Counted from the stretch's first letter, positions 1-11,415 are shown. The stretch: 64,000 nucleotides of DNA from Girardinichthys multiradiatus (GCF_021462225.1 NC_061804.1:13026740-13090739), one strand, 5' to 3'. Numbers and translations: made by a program. The notes: generated from the letters alone by a model not told the origin.

Positions 1-3000
1 TTTTGCACAATGTATCCCTTTGTTCTAGGCATGAATTTTCAGAACAGCTTGACTTTCAGTTTAGAGCAAAGTTAATAACTGTAGTTTATTTCTCCAATAC
101 ATTTTAGCCATGAACAACTGGTAACAAGATCTCTGTCAGGTTCAATCTTCTCACAAGTAATGTGAGAAGTTCCCTAAACTCAACACATGACTATGCATGA
201 CTAAAGCCTGTTAATGAAGCTCTTGCTAAATGCTCTCCACACTTTTCAGATTGTTATTTTTCAAGCAAATTTTAAAGCCATCGCACTTATGTGGTGTTTT
301 GAGTTGATCAGTCTTACTAAATTCTGTGTAAATATATTGAAGTATGTGGTTGCAGCAAGGGGAAACTGTGTAAAAGTTCAAGAGGTATAAATAATTTGGT
401 AATGTTCTGTATGAACTGTATTTGCTATCTTTTTAGTTACTTTCATAATACACTCACTGACAAAGAAGCAGTGCAACCAGAAAAAAATGAGCTGATATGG
501 ATGTAATTTGATGCACAGACAGACCTGTCACGGGTACAACAATTTGATTTGCTAGGAGCTGGCACCTTTAGGATCTGCAATGAAGGGCATAAATGATTGC
601 ACGTGGTGAAGGTCACTAGTCAAAGAAAATGCCTCACAGATTCATTAGAAAGCATTACAAGCACTTGCCTAGAGTTTTATCGGTCGCCTGGTAGGTTTTC
701 ATGATGCCGGGTGGTTGTGTTGTATAACTGTCCAGATTGTGGGGTGTATAGAGGTCACAGTGCCCCAGTGTTGGATCCAGTGGGTACATGAGGGCATGCT
801 CGATTCATCGTGCAGATACCTGTGACATAAGTATTGGGCTTATACCAGATCATGTTTTCTCCTGCCCAGACTCTGAAAGAGTGGGATCAATGAAGCAAAA
901 TAATTATATGATCTTTCAAATAGTGCAATTTCACTTTATGCACACAGCTCTTTCTGGGAGCTGACTGTCCAGGTTAAATAGGGTAAAGAGGAAAAAACAG
1001 ACATTTCTCAACTGATCAGTGTGAGAATCCCTTCGGATCATATATCAGACACAGTTGCAAATGGCCATTTCTCAACATTTATTGCACCCGAAGCAGGTTG
1101 TCTTACCTAATGAGCTGTCATATAAATGGCACAAGTGTTATCCTGAAATTACTTGAATTACTACAAACAGCTTGCAATGATCTTGGATAATTATCAGACC
1201 ATCATGAGTGACTGTCTGCTGCTATGTTGCTGCGTTCCTTGCAACTCCACTCTGGTAAATTGACAACAAACTGACAGTCAACGCATGGACATATGGAGGA
1301 ACTTAACTACATTGTTAGAGGCTTTTGTCAGAGTAACAGGGTTAGAATAAATGCAAAGTAATAAACAAGAGAGTTGTTTCACAGCATTGCATTTTTTTCA
1401 TGTCTCGTTTGGCCTTTTCCTCTCCTCCGCTCTGGTAAAGTAATACTATTCTTCTGCAGCAAAATTTCCTTGCCTTTCTGTAATTCAGGGGATTGATATG
1501 TGGTTGTAATCTTAATCTCTTTGTTATGTCACACCTGTGCAGAATTCTGTTCATGCATGCAACATCTGGCTCAGCCCAGCCCACAGGACTGTTTTAGAGA
1601 TAATGCCCAGAACAGACTTCATCAGTACAGGAATTTATTAATTAATTTGTCTCCTCTCATGTCAAAAATAAACTTTTATATTCTGAGAGGAGAAAGGCGT
1701 TTCAAATTTACATACGGGTGGGTCCTTTGTGAATATTTTGATGCTCATCTTTTAGAGCACATACCAGTACTCCACCTCCACCTTGCTGGCGTCTGAGTCA
1801 AAGTGGAGTTCGGTGCTGTTACTGATCCAGCCACCGGCCCATCAGGTCTGTCAAAAGTTGCTCTCATCTCATCAATTGATAAAACCTTTGAAAAATCCAT
1901 CTTCAGATATTTCTTGGCCCAGCCTTGACACTTTGTTCAGTGAGGTTTCAATCTTCCTTACCTTGACCATGTCTCTGAGCCCCGAGCACCTTGTACTTCT
2001 GGGGACTCCAGTCAGGTTGCAGTTTTTGACTTTAAAAATGGATGAAACTTTTCAGAGTCAGTTAAATCTTTCAATTAGCCTATTTTGCCAGAGCAAGAAA
2101 GGCTACCTAATAATTACGTGATATTGAATGTTGAACTCCTTAGGCCACACCCTTCCTTATTTCCCAAATACACATCACCTGATATGCTTTAATCCAATAT
2201 GCAACCTGTTAAACCTGACCAGTGATTGTTTTTTTTGTTTTTGTTTTGTTTAATCACAAATACATTAAACATAGTTGCAATAGTGCTTCCACTTGAAAAA
2301 TATTCCTTTATGTCTTACCTTTTCACAGTTACCAAAAGTTTGCATGTAGACCTTATAACTATGAAGCTACATTTGATTTATTTCAGGCAGAAACTGCTTC
2401 TAAAACCCTTAGGGTTTAACAGGTCAAAAATATTAATACAAATGCTGATATGGTCACTTGCCTTATAATTGTGCACACAATGTAGGTGTCATTACCACAT
2501 CCATAAGGAAATACTAACTGTTGGCGTATAACGTGTAGTGTTGCAGTTCTACATTGAGCCATATTAATGTTTATAGACCATTCAGTCTCATAATACATCA
2601 AAAGCAATCTGAACAATTACAGATTTTCCTTTGCATTGAGCGATCTCTATCACACATTTAAAGCATCAGATGATTTTCGTATGTTTATTAAGGATTACAA
2701 TTTATTGAAGATCAACACTAGAATGATTACACTTCAATTAAAATTGAAAGATTACGAGAAAAAACAACAGGAGCTATGAAGTAGACTATAAGCAGGATTT
2801 TGTAATATTGCTTATTTATTGTCTTGTATGTATATTATTAAGTAATCTGGCCTTGGACATGTTGATTTTAGGGTTTATACCAATGAAATAATGTGACTTG
2901 AAATGGTCTTATGCAGGTGTCTATATTAATTGTCTATGTTGTGTTTCCTGTACGCCTTTAGATGTTTGGATATTAATGGTCAAACACTTTAAACCACTTC

Positions 3001-5030
3001 CAGTTCAACAGAAATCCTAATTACAGGAATGCATATGCCTGATGAAGATCTGTGACAAAAATATTGTTTATTACACGTTTAACTGTTGCAGGAGTTCTAT
3101 AATGGTTTGTGGGAATGGGTCATCTTGTCCTATGCATTTGTTTCTGATAGGTATTATTTAGTCAACTCAGAGGTAAGGAAACGACACAGTCAGTTATACT
3201 TGCGGCAAGGGTAGGTCACACTCTGCAGTGCAAAACTACAAAGTATTAACACTCCTCCCTCTTTATTTATACATGCTAGGTCACACACAATTCAAACAAC
3301 ATTCAAGGTGGGTGTGTGTGTGTGTGTGTGTGGGGTCAGAAAGGTTAGGGTTCATGTGTCTTGATTTTAGAGAAAGGAGTGAGGATTGGTGCCAGTCCCT
3401 AGATGTTGCTGATAATAGCATAACTCACTCTTCTCTCTTATCTCTTTGTCTATGACATGTGGGGGAAGAAAGCACTTAGAGCAGACACAACTGATAAACA
3501 ATATAAAAGTCATAAAAACCCTAACAGTTTCAGTTATAGTTGTGCACCTGTTTTTGGATGGGAATTTTCTTTCGATTTAGAGGGTAAAATTTGTAAAGTC
3601 ACTTTGATTTTTAGAGGGACTTTTCTTCATCTACATTTCCCCATGTTTGCAGCAGCTTGTCCTGCCTGTTTGCTTAACTAGCAAGTTGGGTATTTAGATT
3701 GCAGCCACTCAACTTGACCACTATCACTCTTTTTTGTTCTTCATGCTTGTTACATATTTATTGCTTGGGTTTATCATTACAGGGTTTATCATTTTTTGTG
3801 CCGTTTGTTAGTCTTAGCTAAAGAAATCCACACATTTTTGAGTTGCCTCTTGTTTCATATATGACCAAAAAATTTTAAATTAATGCTTCACAAAAAAACA
3901 GCAGTTTTACAAATATGTTTGTTCAGTAATGGTCTTGCAAATTTGCATCATATAAAAATCTTTGGTATGAAAATGTGTTAAATGTCAGGTTGTTGATTTA
4001 ATACTTATGGGCCATAATTGAAATACCACTGTTTTGTGTTGATTAGTTTTACCACAGTGGTATAAATGTTTTAAGGTTAAATTGCTGCATGGACCAACTC
4101 ATTATACAGCATACAAAAAATTAACCAAGACTCCCACATAGTACAAGTCACACACACATACAGTAGTGTTTGGCTCCATATTATCTACATGATTCATGAA
4201 GGGCTTTATTCCTCTTGGACTTGAGATTGTGGAGAAGTGTGATAATGTGACCCAGTTAGTGTCATGCATGCATTTTGTGGACTTAGTTAATTTTTTAATT
4301 ATGTTCAACATAAATACCAAAGAAGAGTGATCATTTCTGCTGGATATATTTTGTAAGGCGTATAGACAAGTAATTTTTCCCCAGATCCTAAAAAGTAAAC
4401 AGGAATAAAAAATTTGTTATGAGTTTGGTGTTTTGTACTTGGATGACTTCATTTTTAAAACATGACCCGCAAGGTTTTCTGTCTCCACATCTTTAAGCCT
4501 GGTGAGTCTTTATCATGCGTAAATTACTGGGAGCTGTTTCTCCTCATCAGTTAGTGCTTTCCCTCCCTTTACATCGCCTCTTTGATGTTTTTTGATCCAG
4601 CCCGACCGGCAGCATGTCTTCTTGGACCCGTGCCCCAGCAGTGTTCTCTAATCAAAGTAAGTCAATTACCTGCACCTGCTGGTATAAAATGGTGTCAAGT
4701 CTGTTAGTCAGAGCAGATGTGATTTGGTATAAGCAGCTTGCCACCATGCCTCTTTATTGTGTTTATGTGATCTTTGAATTAATGGCTGTAACCTTGCTTC
4801 TTATATTGGAAGGGCTATAAACCTTGTAAATGGTACTCAGTGTTGTTACAGTCATAGCGTTTGTTTGTAGATAGGTACATCTTCACAGCTTTCACACTGT
4901 ACCCCACTCAGTTTCAGTAGAACCTTCATGTGTGCTTTCTGTCCATTTTCACTCTATGGATTAGGCTTTGGCTGGGTTCTAAAACTCAAAAGCACACCCT
5001 GGTTCTTTTTGCCTGGAGGTAAACATTATC
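1..5030. other. AT-rich non-genic stretch
   Basis: No reading frame here resembles a known protein, and the longest frames (about 110 codons) lack recognisable motifs. There is one short GT microsatellite. The block at about 470-900 is less AT-rich and could be an old transposon remnant, but I cannot assign it to a family. I see no RNA gene or clear promoter. Confidence 0.6.
3312..3332. repeat. (GT)n microsatellite
   Basis: About ten uninterrupted GT units are visible, followed by a short G run. Confidence 0.9.
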
Positions 5031-5039
5031 AGATTGTAT

Positions 5040-5540
5040 TTGCTTTATGGAAAGGAAAATAAAAACCTTACGTGTGGCCTGGATGTGTATTTAACCCTAT
5101 TACTCTTTTTACCCCCCAAATTAATCCCAATGCAACTATGTAACCTGAAGATGGATTCCACTTGTTTAGTTTCATTATAAATTCAGCTGTTCTGTGAAGT
5201 CCTCAGAGGTTTCTTAGAGAACATTAGTGAACAACCAGCATCATGAAGACCAAGGAATACAGCTTGGACTGTTTCATCATCTGAAAATGGAAAATACTGC
5301 ACAACTGCAAGCCTATGAAGACATGTACATCCAACTAAACTAACAGGCTCTGCATGGATAACATTAATCAGAAGCAGCCAAGCAGGCCAAAGTAACTCTG
5401 GAGAAGCTGCTGAGATCCACAGCTCAAGTGGAAAAATCACAAAGCTAACACCCTGAAGAAACCATGCCATTTTTGCAAAATGTAAATGGTAGAATATGTA
5501 GAATACTCAGCATCATGCTGAGGGGATCCTTTTCTCAGCA
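5040..5540 (+). mobile_element. Old Tc1-like transposon relic, part 1 of 3
   Basis: From about 5040 the sequence follows the 5' half of a common teleost Tc1 family as I remember it. It includes the leader with a CAGCTGTTCTGTGAAG-type block near 5183, then decayed N-terminal transposase codons (tracts like GGCACAACTGCAA and GAGATCCACAGCTCA). It ends with the block around CAGCATCATGCTG at about 5508-5540. There it breaks abruptly at the 3' tail of the L2 LINE. The next part of the same transposon resumes at about 9462 on the far side of the LINE, so this is one element split by insertion. No frame is open. The left terminal repeat is not clearly visible. Confidence 0.7.
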
Positions 5541-8500
5541 ATTCAATTCAATTCAGTTTTATTTATATAGCGCCAATTCACAACACATGTTGTCTCAAGG
5601 CACTTCACAAAAGTCAGGTACATACATTCCAATTTGAACAGTGCAGTCAGGGTTAGTTATTTATTCAAATTGGATAAAAAGTTTTTCTGTCTAAGGAAAC
5701 CCAGCAGATATCATCCAGTCAGTGACTTGTAGCATTCACTCCTCCCGGATGAGCATGTAGAGACAGTGGACAGTCACTGGCATTGACTTTACAGCAATCC
5801 CTCATACTGAGCATGCATGTAGCGACAGTGGAGAGGAAAAACACCCTTTTAACAGGAAGAAACCTCCAGCAGAACCAGGCTCAGTGTGAGCGGCCATCTG
5901 CCACGACTGACAGGGGGTTTGAGAGAACAGAGCAGAGACACAAAGAGAACAAAGAAGTACTGATCCAGGAGTCCTTTCTATGGGAAGGAAAAGTAAATGT
6001 TAATGGATGTAGCTCCTTTAGTCGTTTCACCTAGAAAGAAAGAACAGATAAACTCTGAGCCAGTTTTCAAGGTAAGAGTCTGAAAGAGAGCACATATAAT
6101 TAGTTACAGTAAAAGCTCAGTCAATTTCTATATCTAGGAGAGAGAAAGGGTTAAACACTGAAAGACAGGGCCATGTGGATCATCAATAGAGGGTGAGCAT
6201 TAACTTGTTGCCAGCAGAACCTCGGACGATTCCCCTCTCCAGAAAGGTGTCACAGGTTGACACAGAGCCAGGCCAGGTGTAGCTTCTAGGAAGAGAAAAG
6301 AGAGAACAAAGTTAAAAGCTGAAATAACAGCAAATAATGCAAAATTGGAGAGTAGTGTAAGAATGTAGCGAAGAGGGTGAAAGTGGTCATTATGTCCTCC
6401 AGCAGCCTAAGCCTATAGCAGCATAACTACACAGATAGTTTCAGTTCAGATTATTTAGTTAAACGGTGCTTATTTACGACAATGTTGTCTCAAGGCACCC
6501 CACATAGGGTCCCACTGATGGTCATTGTTATACTAAAAACCACAAGGATTGGGATGCCTCTTTCTGTCAGACTGATTATATCCATTGGAAAAGAGAAGGG
6601 GTCATACAGGTAGCAGAAATGGAAGGTGTGTTTGCACCTCAACCATAACTGAGCTGGTTTAGGCTAACCCTGACTCCACCTTACTCCAACCAACAAGGAG
6701 GGAGGAAGGCTCCCTCCCTGATAACCTAAGCCACTCTAACTATAAGCTTTATCAAAAAGGAAAGTTTTAAGCCTAGCCTTAAAAGTAGACAGGGTGTCTG
6801 CCTCACGGATTAAAACTGGGAGCTGGTTCCACAGAAGAGGAGCCTGATAACTAAAGGATCTGCCTCCCATTCTACTTCTAGAGACTCTAGGAACCACCAG
6901 TAAACCTGCAGTCTGAGAACGAAGTGCCCTGTTAGGAACATATGGAACAATCAGATCTCTGATGTATGATGGAGCTAGATCATTAAGGGCTTTATATGTG
7001 AGGAGGAGAATTTTAAATTCTATTCTGGATTTAACAGGGAGCCAATGAAGGGAAGCTAAAATAGGAGAAATATGATCTCTCTTTTTAATTTTCATCAGAA
7101 CTCTTGCTGCAGCATTTTGAATCAGCTGAAGGCTTTTAACTGCATTTTGTGGACATCCTGATAGTAAAGAATTACAATAGTCCAGCCTTGAAGTAACAAA
7201 TGCATGGACTAGTTTTTCAGCGTCACTCCTGGATAGGATATTTCTAATTTTGGCAATATTCCGGAGGTGAAAGAAGGAAATCCTACAAACCTGTTTAATA
7301 TAGGATTTAAATGACATGTCCTGGTCAAAAGTAACACCAAGGTTTTTTACTTTATTACCGGAGGTCAATTTAATGCCATCCAGGTTAAGTGATTGACTAA
7401 GCAATTTCTTTTTTAAAGACTGTGGTCCAAAGACGACAACTTCTGTCTTGTCTGAATTTAGAAGCAAAAAATTTAACGTCATCCAAGTTTTTATATCTTC
7501 AAGACATGCTTGTAGTCTATCTAACTGGTTGGGCTCATCAGGATTTATGGATAAGTAAAGCTGAGTATCATCAGCCTAACAGTGAACATTTATCCTATGC
7601 TGCCTGATAATTTGACCTATTGGAAGCATATGTATAGTAAAGAGAATTGGCCCAAGTACTGAACAATGTGATACTCCACAATTCACCCTGTAGTTTAAAG
7701 ATGATTTATCATTTACATGAACAAACTGGAATCTGTCAGACAGATAAGATTTAGACCAGTGTAGCGCTGGTCCCCTGTTCCCTACAGCATATTCCAGCCT
7801 TTTTAAGAGGATATTATAGTCGACTGTATCAAATGCAGCACTGAGATCTAAGAGGACAAGTACAGACACAAGTTCATTATCTGAGGCCATAAGAATATCA
7901 TTAGTGACTTTCAGCAGAGCTGTTTCAGTGCTATGATGAGCTCTGAAGCCTGACTGAAACTCTTCAAACAGGTCATTGGTGTGTAAATGCTCACACATTT
8001 GATTAGCAACTATTTTCTCAAGAATTTTAGATAAGAATGGAAGATTGGATATAGGCCTGTAATTTTTCAAGTCATCTCAATCAAGCGAAGGTTTCTTAAG
8101 TAAAGGTTTAATTATAGCTAACTTAAAAGCCTGCGGTACATATCCATTTACTAAAGATAGATTAATCATATATAAAATGGGGCTGGTAATCAGAGGGAAC
8201 ACTTACATAAATAATTTGGTTGGGATTGGGTCTAACATACAAGTTGAAGGTTTAGATGAAGCTAATATTTCTGATAACTCAGGAAGCTCCACAGGATCAA
8301 AACAGTCCAAACACAAATCAGGTTCTGCAGTTATTTCCAATGTTGTCTCACTTGCTGAGGATGAAGTAATCATCTTTGGGAGTATGTCAAAGATTTTCTT
8401 TTTAATAGAATCAATTTTATTTTGGAAGAATCCCATAAAGTCATGACTGCTGAGAGCTAAGGGAATGGATGGCTCAACAGAGCTATGACTGTGTAAGTTT

Positions 8501-9461
8501 AGCAACTGTACTAAAGAGAAACCTAGGATTATTCTTGTTCTCTTCTATTAATGATGAGAAATAAGCTGTTCTAGCTTGGCGAAGTGTCTTTTTATACAAC
8601 AGTAGGCTATTTTTCCAGATTAAGTAGGAATCCTCTAGGTGTGTAGAGCGCCATTTTCTCTCCAATTTTCTAACATTGTGCTTTAAAGTATGCAGCTTTG
8701 AATTAAACCAAGGAGCTAGCCTCCAATGAATAATTACCTTCTTTTTCAGGGGGGCTGCATTGTCTAATGCACCACGCAATGATGAAGTCACACTATAAAC
8801 AAAATAATCAATTTTGTGATGGGGCAGAAACAGAATTATTGACCTCCACTGTGCTTTTCAGTGATAATGAGGAAATTAAAAGTGGAACAGATTCTTTAAA
8901 GGTTGTTACAGCATTGTCTGATAATGATCTACAATAATGAATTTTTCTTTCAGGTGTGGAGTACTTGGTTAAATTAAACTCAAAGGTTATTAAGAAATCG
9001 TCAGACAGGACAGGGTTATGAGAAAATATTGTTATGTCTTTACACTCAATGCCATAGGTCAGCACAAGGTCCAGAGAATGAAGACAAAGATGGGTAGGTT
9101 TGTTAATGTTTTGAGCAAAGCCAATTGAGTCTAAGATAGCATTAAATTGCTTTGCAATTTGGATGAGGAAAACTAAGGATTAAATATTCAAAAGAGTTGT
9201 AGCTCTTGATTGGTCTGGGACTAATCAATAAATCAGACCGAAAGATGGTTGCTACTCCTCCTCGCCCAGTATTTCGAGGAATGTGAAAATTTAAATAATT
9301 AGTAGGAGTTGACTCATTTATAGTAATGTAATCCTTTTGCTACAGCCAGGTTTCTGTGAGGCAAAATAAATCAATGTGATTGTCAGAAATCAGGTCACTA
9401 ACTAGCAATGTCTTTGAAGAGAGAGATCTTATGTTCAGTAAGCCACATTTAATTGCAAGCA
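5541..9461 (-). mobile_element. L2-clade LINE retrotransposon, degenerate
   Basis: A non-LTR retrotransposon on the minus strand. Its 3' end (5541-5590) carries the ATTCA repeats and TATATAGCGCCAATTC-type tail typical of teleost L2 elements. About 1.2 kb of 3' UTR follows (5541-6735), then the remains of an endonuclease-reverse transcriptase frame (6736 to about 9420). The 5' end falls near 9457, just upstream of endonuclease codons, so the copy is slightly 5'-truncated. AGCA stands before the 3' tail (5537-5540) and again at 9458-9461, a plausible short target duplication. The LINE splits an older Tc1 relic. The 3' UTR holds an antisense frame of 83 codons (5783-6034), also present in the second L2 copy. 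Confidence 0.85.
6736..9420 (-). pseudogene. L2 LINE endonuclease/reverse transcriptase, broken
   Basis: Reading right to left, the endonuclease start (residues like LNIRSLSSK, then LFCLTETWL) lies at about 9440-9340. It stops short after the RGGVATIFRSDLL-type segment. The frame then jumps at about 9144-9160 to the ILDSIGFAQNINKPTHL-type segment, so the catalytic middle, including the usual GDFN motif, is deleted. Frame breaks lie between 8808 and 8790 and between 8505 and 8483, with stops near 8203 and 8078. The reverse transcriptase core (8070-7576) has NYRPISNLPFLSKILEK and LLDLSAAFDTVD. The usual PQGS is altered to SHCS, and the tyrosine of the YADD active site is a TAG stop at 7576-7578. 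The frame then stays open through the C-terminal domain (LDYCNSLLSG, LHWLPVKSRIEFKILLL) to 6736. This copy cannot make an active enzyme. Confidence 0.85.
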
Positions 9462-9602
9462 CAAAGAAGTTGGTAGTAGGGGATTTGAAGTAGATGGAGC
9501 TAAATGCAGGGCAATTCTGGGAGAAAAACCCTTTAGAGATGGCAAACGACTTGAGATTGGGTCAGAGGTTCACCTTCCAACAGGGCAAGGCCAGTAAACA
9601 TA
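9462..9602 (+). mobile_element. Old Tc1-like relic, part 2 of 3
   Basis: This resumes the relic interrupted at 5540, with the AAGAAGTTGGTAG and GATGGAGCTAAATGCAGGGC tracts. It then encodes a decayed form of the region around the second catalytic aspartate (residues like RFTFQQ followed by a mutated D, then KHT). It is cut at the TA at 9601-9602 by the younger Tc1 element and resumes at 11213. Confidence 0.7.
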
Positions 9603-9802
9603 CAGGTCCTTCTCAAAATATTAGCATATTGTGATAAAGTTCATTATTTTCCATAATGTCATGATGAAAATTTAACATTCATATATTTTAGATTCATTGC
9701 ACACTAATTGAAATATTTCAGGTCTTTTATTGTCTTAATACGGATGATTTTGGCATACAGCTCATGAAAACCCAAAATTCCTATCTCACAAAATTAGCAT
9801 AT
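9603..9802. repeat. Terminal inverted repeat of Tc1 copy 1 (left)
   Basis: About 200 bp, inverted relative to 11013-11212 and nearly identical to it. A short motif (AAAATATTAGCATAT) near the outer end, at about 9615-9629, recurs as CAAAATTAGCATAT at the inner end, about 9789-9802. This matches the inverted-repeat/direct-repeat layout known from Sleeping Beauty-type elements, in which the transposase binds each copy. Confidence 0.85.
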
Positions 9803-9879
9803 TTCATCCGACCAATAAAAGAAAAGTGTTTTTAATACAAAAAACGTCAACCTTCAAATAATCATGTACAGTTATGCAC

Positions 9880-10884
9880 TCAATACTTGGTCGGGAATCC
9901 TTTTGCAGAAATGACTGCTTCAATGCGGCGTGGCATGGAGGCAATCAGCCTGTGGCACTGCTGAGGTCTTATGGAGGCCCAGGATGCTTCGATAGCGGCC
10001 TTTAGCTCATCCAGACTGTTGGGTCTTGAGTCTCTCAACGTTCTCTTCACAATATCCCACAGATTCTCTATGGGGTTCAGGTCAGGAGAGTTGGCAGGCC
10101 AATTGAGCACAGTGATACCATGGTCAGTAAACCATTTACCAGTGGTTTTGACACTGTGAGCAGGTGCCAGGTCGTGCTGAAAAATGAAATCTTCATCTCC
10201 ATAAAGCTTTTCAGCAGATGGAAGCATGAAGTGCTCCAAAATCTCCTGATAGCTAGCTGCATTGACCCTGCCCTTGATAAAACACAGTGGACCAACACCA
10301 GCAGCTGACACGGCACCCCAGACCATGACTGACTGTGGGTACTTGACACTGGACTTCTGGCATTTTGGCATTTCCTTCTCCCCAGTCTTCCTCCAGACTC
10401 TGGCACCTTGATTTCCGAATGACATGCAGAATTTGCTTTCATCTGAAAAAAGTACTTTGGACCACTGAGCAACAGTCCAGTGCTGCTTCTCTGTAGCCCA
10501 GGTCAGGCGCTTCTGCCGCTGTTTCTGGTTCAAAAGTGGCTTGACCTGGGGAATGCGGCACCTGTAGCCCATTTCCTGCACACGCCTGTGCACGGTGGCT
10601 CTGGATGTTTCTACTCCAGACTCAGTCCACTGCTTCCGCAAGTCCCCCAAGGTCTGGAATCGGCCCTTCTCCACAATCTTCCTCAGGGTCCGGTCACCTC
10701 TTCTCGTTATGCAGCGTTTTCTGCCACACTTTTTCCTTCCCACAGACTTCCCACTGAGGTGCCTTGATACAGCACTCTGGGAACAGCCTATTCGTTCAGA
10801 AATTTCTTTCTGTGTCTTACCCTCTTGCTTGAGGGTGTCAATAGTGGCCTTCTGGACAGCAGTCAGGTCGGCAGTCTTACCCAT
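9880..10884 (-). CDS. Tc1-family DD34E transposase, intact frame
   Basis: The 334-residue protein is predicted to cut and paste its own element at TA sites. Residues 1-50 form a first helix-turn-helix (KEISERIGCSQSAVSRHLSG). Residues 49-62 are a basic GRPR-like/nuclear-localisation stretch (GRKKCGRKR). Residues 63-110 form a second helix-turn-helix (SRATVHRRVQEMGY). The catalytic domain has D148 (LFSDESKF), D238 (FQHDLAPAH) and E273 (SPDLNPIENLW). Exactly 34 residues separate the last two acids, which gives DD34E. Its length is normal for Tc1 transposases (about 340). The ATG at 10884 begins MGKT, as in related elements. No stop or frameshift is visible. Weak points: a Ser-Phe-Gly segment at 155-157 and the final residues differ from what I recall of relatives, and activity cannot be judged from sequence. 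Confidence 0.93.
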   Translation of the reverse strand: MGKTADLTAVQKATIDTLKQEGKTQKEISERIGCSQSAVSRHLSGKSVGRKKCGRKRCITRRGDRTLRKIVEKGRFQTLGDLRKQWTESGVETSRATVHRRVQEMGYRCRIPQVKPLLNQKQRQKRLTWATEKQHWTVAQWSKVLFSDESKFCMSFGNQGARVWRKTGEKEMPKCQKSSVKYPQSVMVWGAVSAAGVGPLCFIKGRVNAASYQEILEHFMLPSAEKLYGDEDFIFQHDLAPAHSVKTTGKWFTDHGITVLNWPANSPDLNPIENLWDIVKRTLRDSRPNSLDELKAAIEASWASIRPQQCHRLIASMPRRIEAVISAKGFPTKY

Positions 10885-11012
10885 GATTGGGGTTTTGAGT
10901 GATGAACCAGGCTGGGAGTTTTAAAGGCCTCAGGAATCTTTTGCAGGTGTTTAGAGTTAACTCGTTGATTCGGATGATTAGGTTCATAGCTCGTTTAGAG
11001 ACCCTTTTAATG

Positions 11013-11212
11013 ATATGCTAATTTTGTGAGATAGGAATTTTGGGTTTTCATGAGCTGTATGCCAAAATCATCCGTATTAAGACAATAAAAGACCTGAAAT
11101 ATTTCAGTTAGTGTGCAATGAATCTAAAATATATGAATGTTAAATTTTCATCATGACATTATGGAAAATAATGAACTTTATCACAATATGCTAATATTTT
11201 GAGAAGGACCTG
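11013..11212. repeat. Terminal inverted repeat of Tc1 copy 1 (right)
   Basis: The partner of the repeat at 9603-9802, with the same outer and inner AT-rich direct-repeat motifs. The transposase start codon lies 129 bp inside its inner edge. Confidence 0.85.
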
Positions 11213-11415
11213 TACAGCGGGAGCTTAAATGAAATGGTTGAAATAAAATTTATACCATTTAAATGGCATAGAGCAAAATTTTTCTTAATACAGTTTGACT
11301 TACATTGTTGCTTGAACTAATATAAAAAGAATGGATACAAATTTTAGCCTCTAGATTTACAAAGCTATGCATCCTTTTCCTTCCACTTCAATTTCCCAGT
11401 GTTGTTCCACTTTAT
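11213..11415 (+). mobile_element. Old Tc1-like relic, part 3 of 3
   Basis: The relic's reading resumes at the TA with codons for the segment after KHTA (TTAAATGAAATGGTT, related to a TMEWF-type segment). After an internal deletion it reaches the C-terminal tract (TTTAGCCTCTAGATTTACAAAGCT) and the 3' leader (CCTTCCACTTCAATTT). It fades out near 11415. No frame is open. Confidence 0.6.

Larger units (their letters stand above)
9603..11212 (-). mobile_element. Tc1/mariner DD34E transposon, apparently complete
   Basis: A 1,610-bp DNA transposon flanked by TA on both sides (9601-9602 and 11213-11214), the duplication expected for Tc1/mariner. Both ends start CAGGTCCTTCTCAAAATATT reading inward, and the terminal repeats run about 200 bp. 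The whole interior is a 334-codon transposase gene on the minus strand plus short leaders. The element sits inside an older Tc1 relic, whose sequence continues correctly across the insertion. A second copy at 35819-37376 is nearly identical over the ends, which suggests recent mobility. The complete ends and open gene make this the best candidate in the window for an autonomous element. Confidence 0.93.

Noticed and set aside
5783..6034. 83-codon frame as a host gene
   Set aside because: It is antisense to the L2 3' UTR and recurs in the second L2 copy, so it belongs to the repeat.
10077..10472. 131-codon frame overlapping the Tc1 transposase in another frame
   Set aside because: The transposase frame carries all family motifs. 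The same shadow frames recur in the second copy for the same reason.
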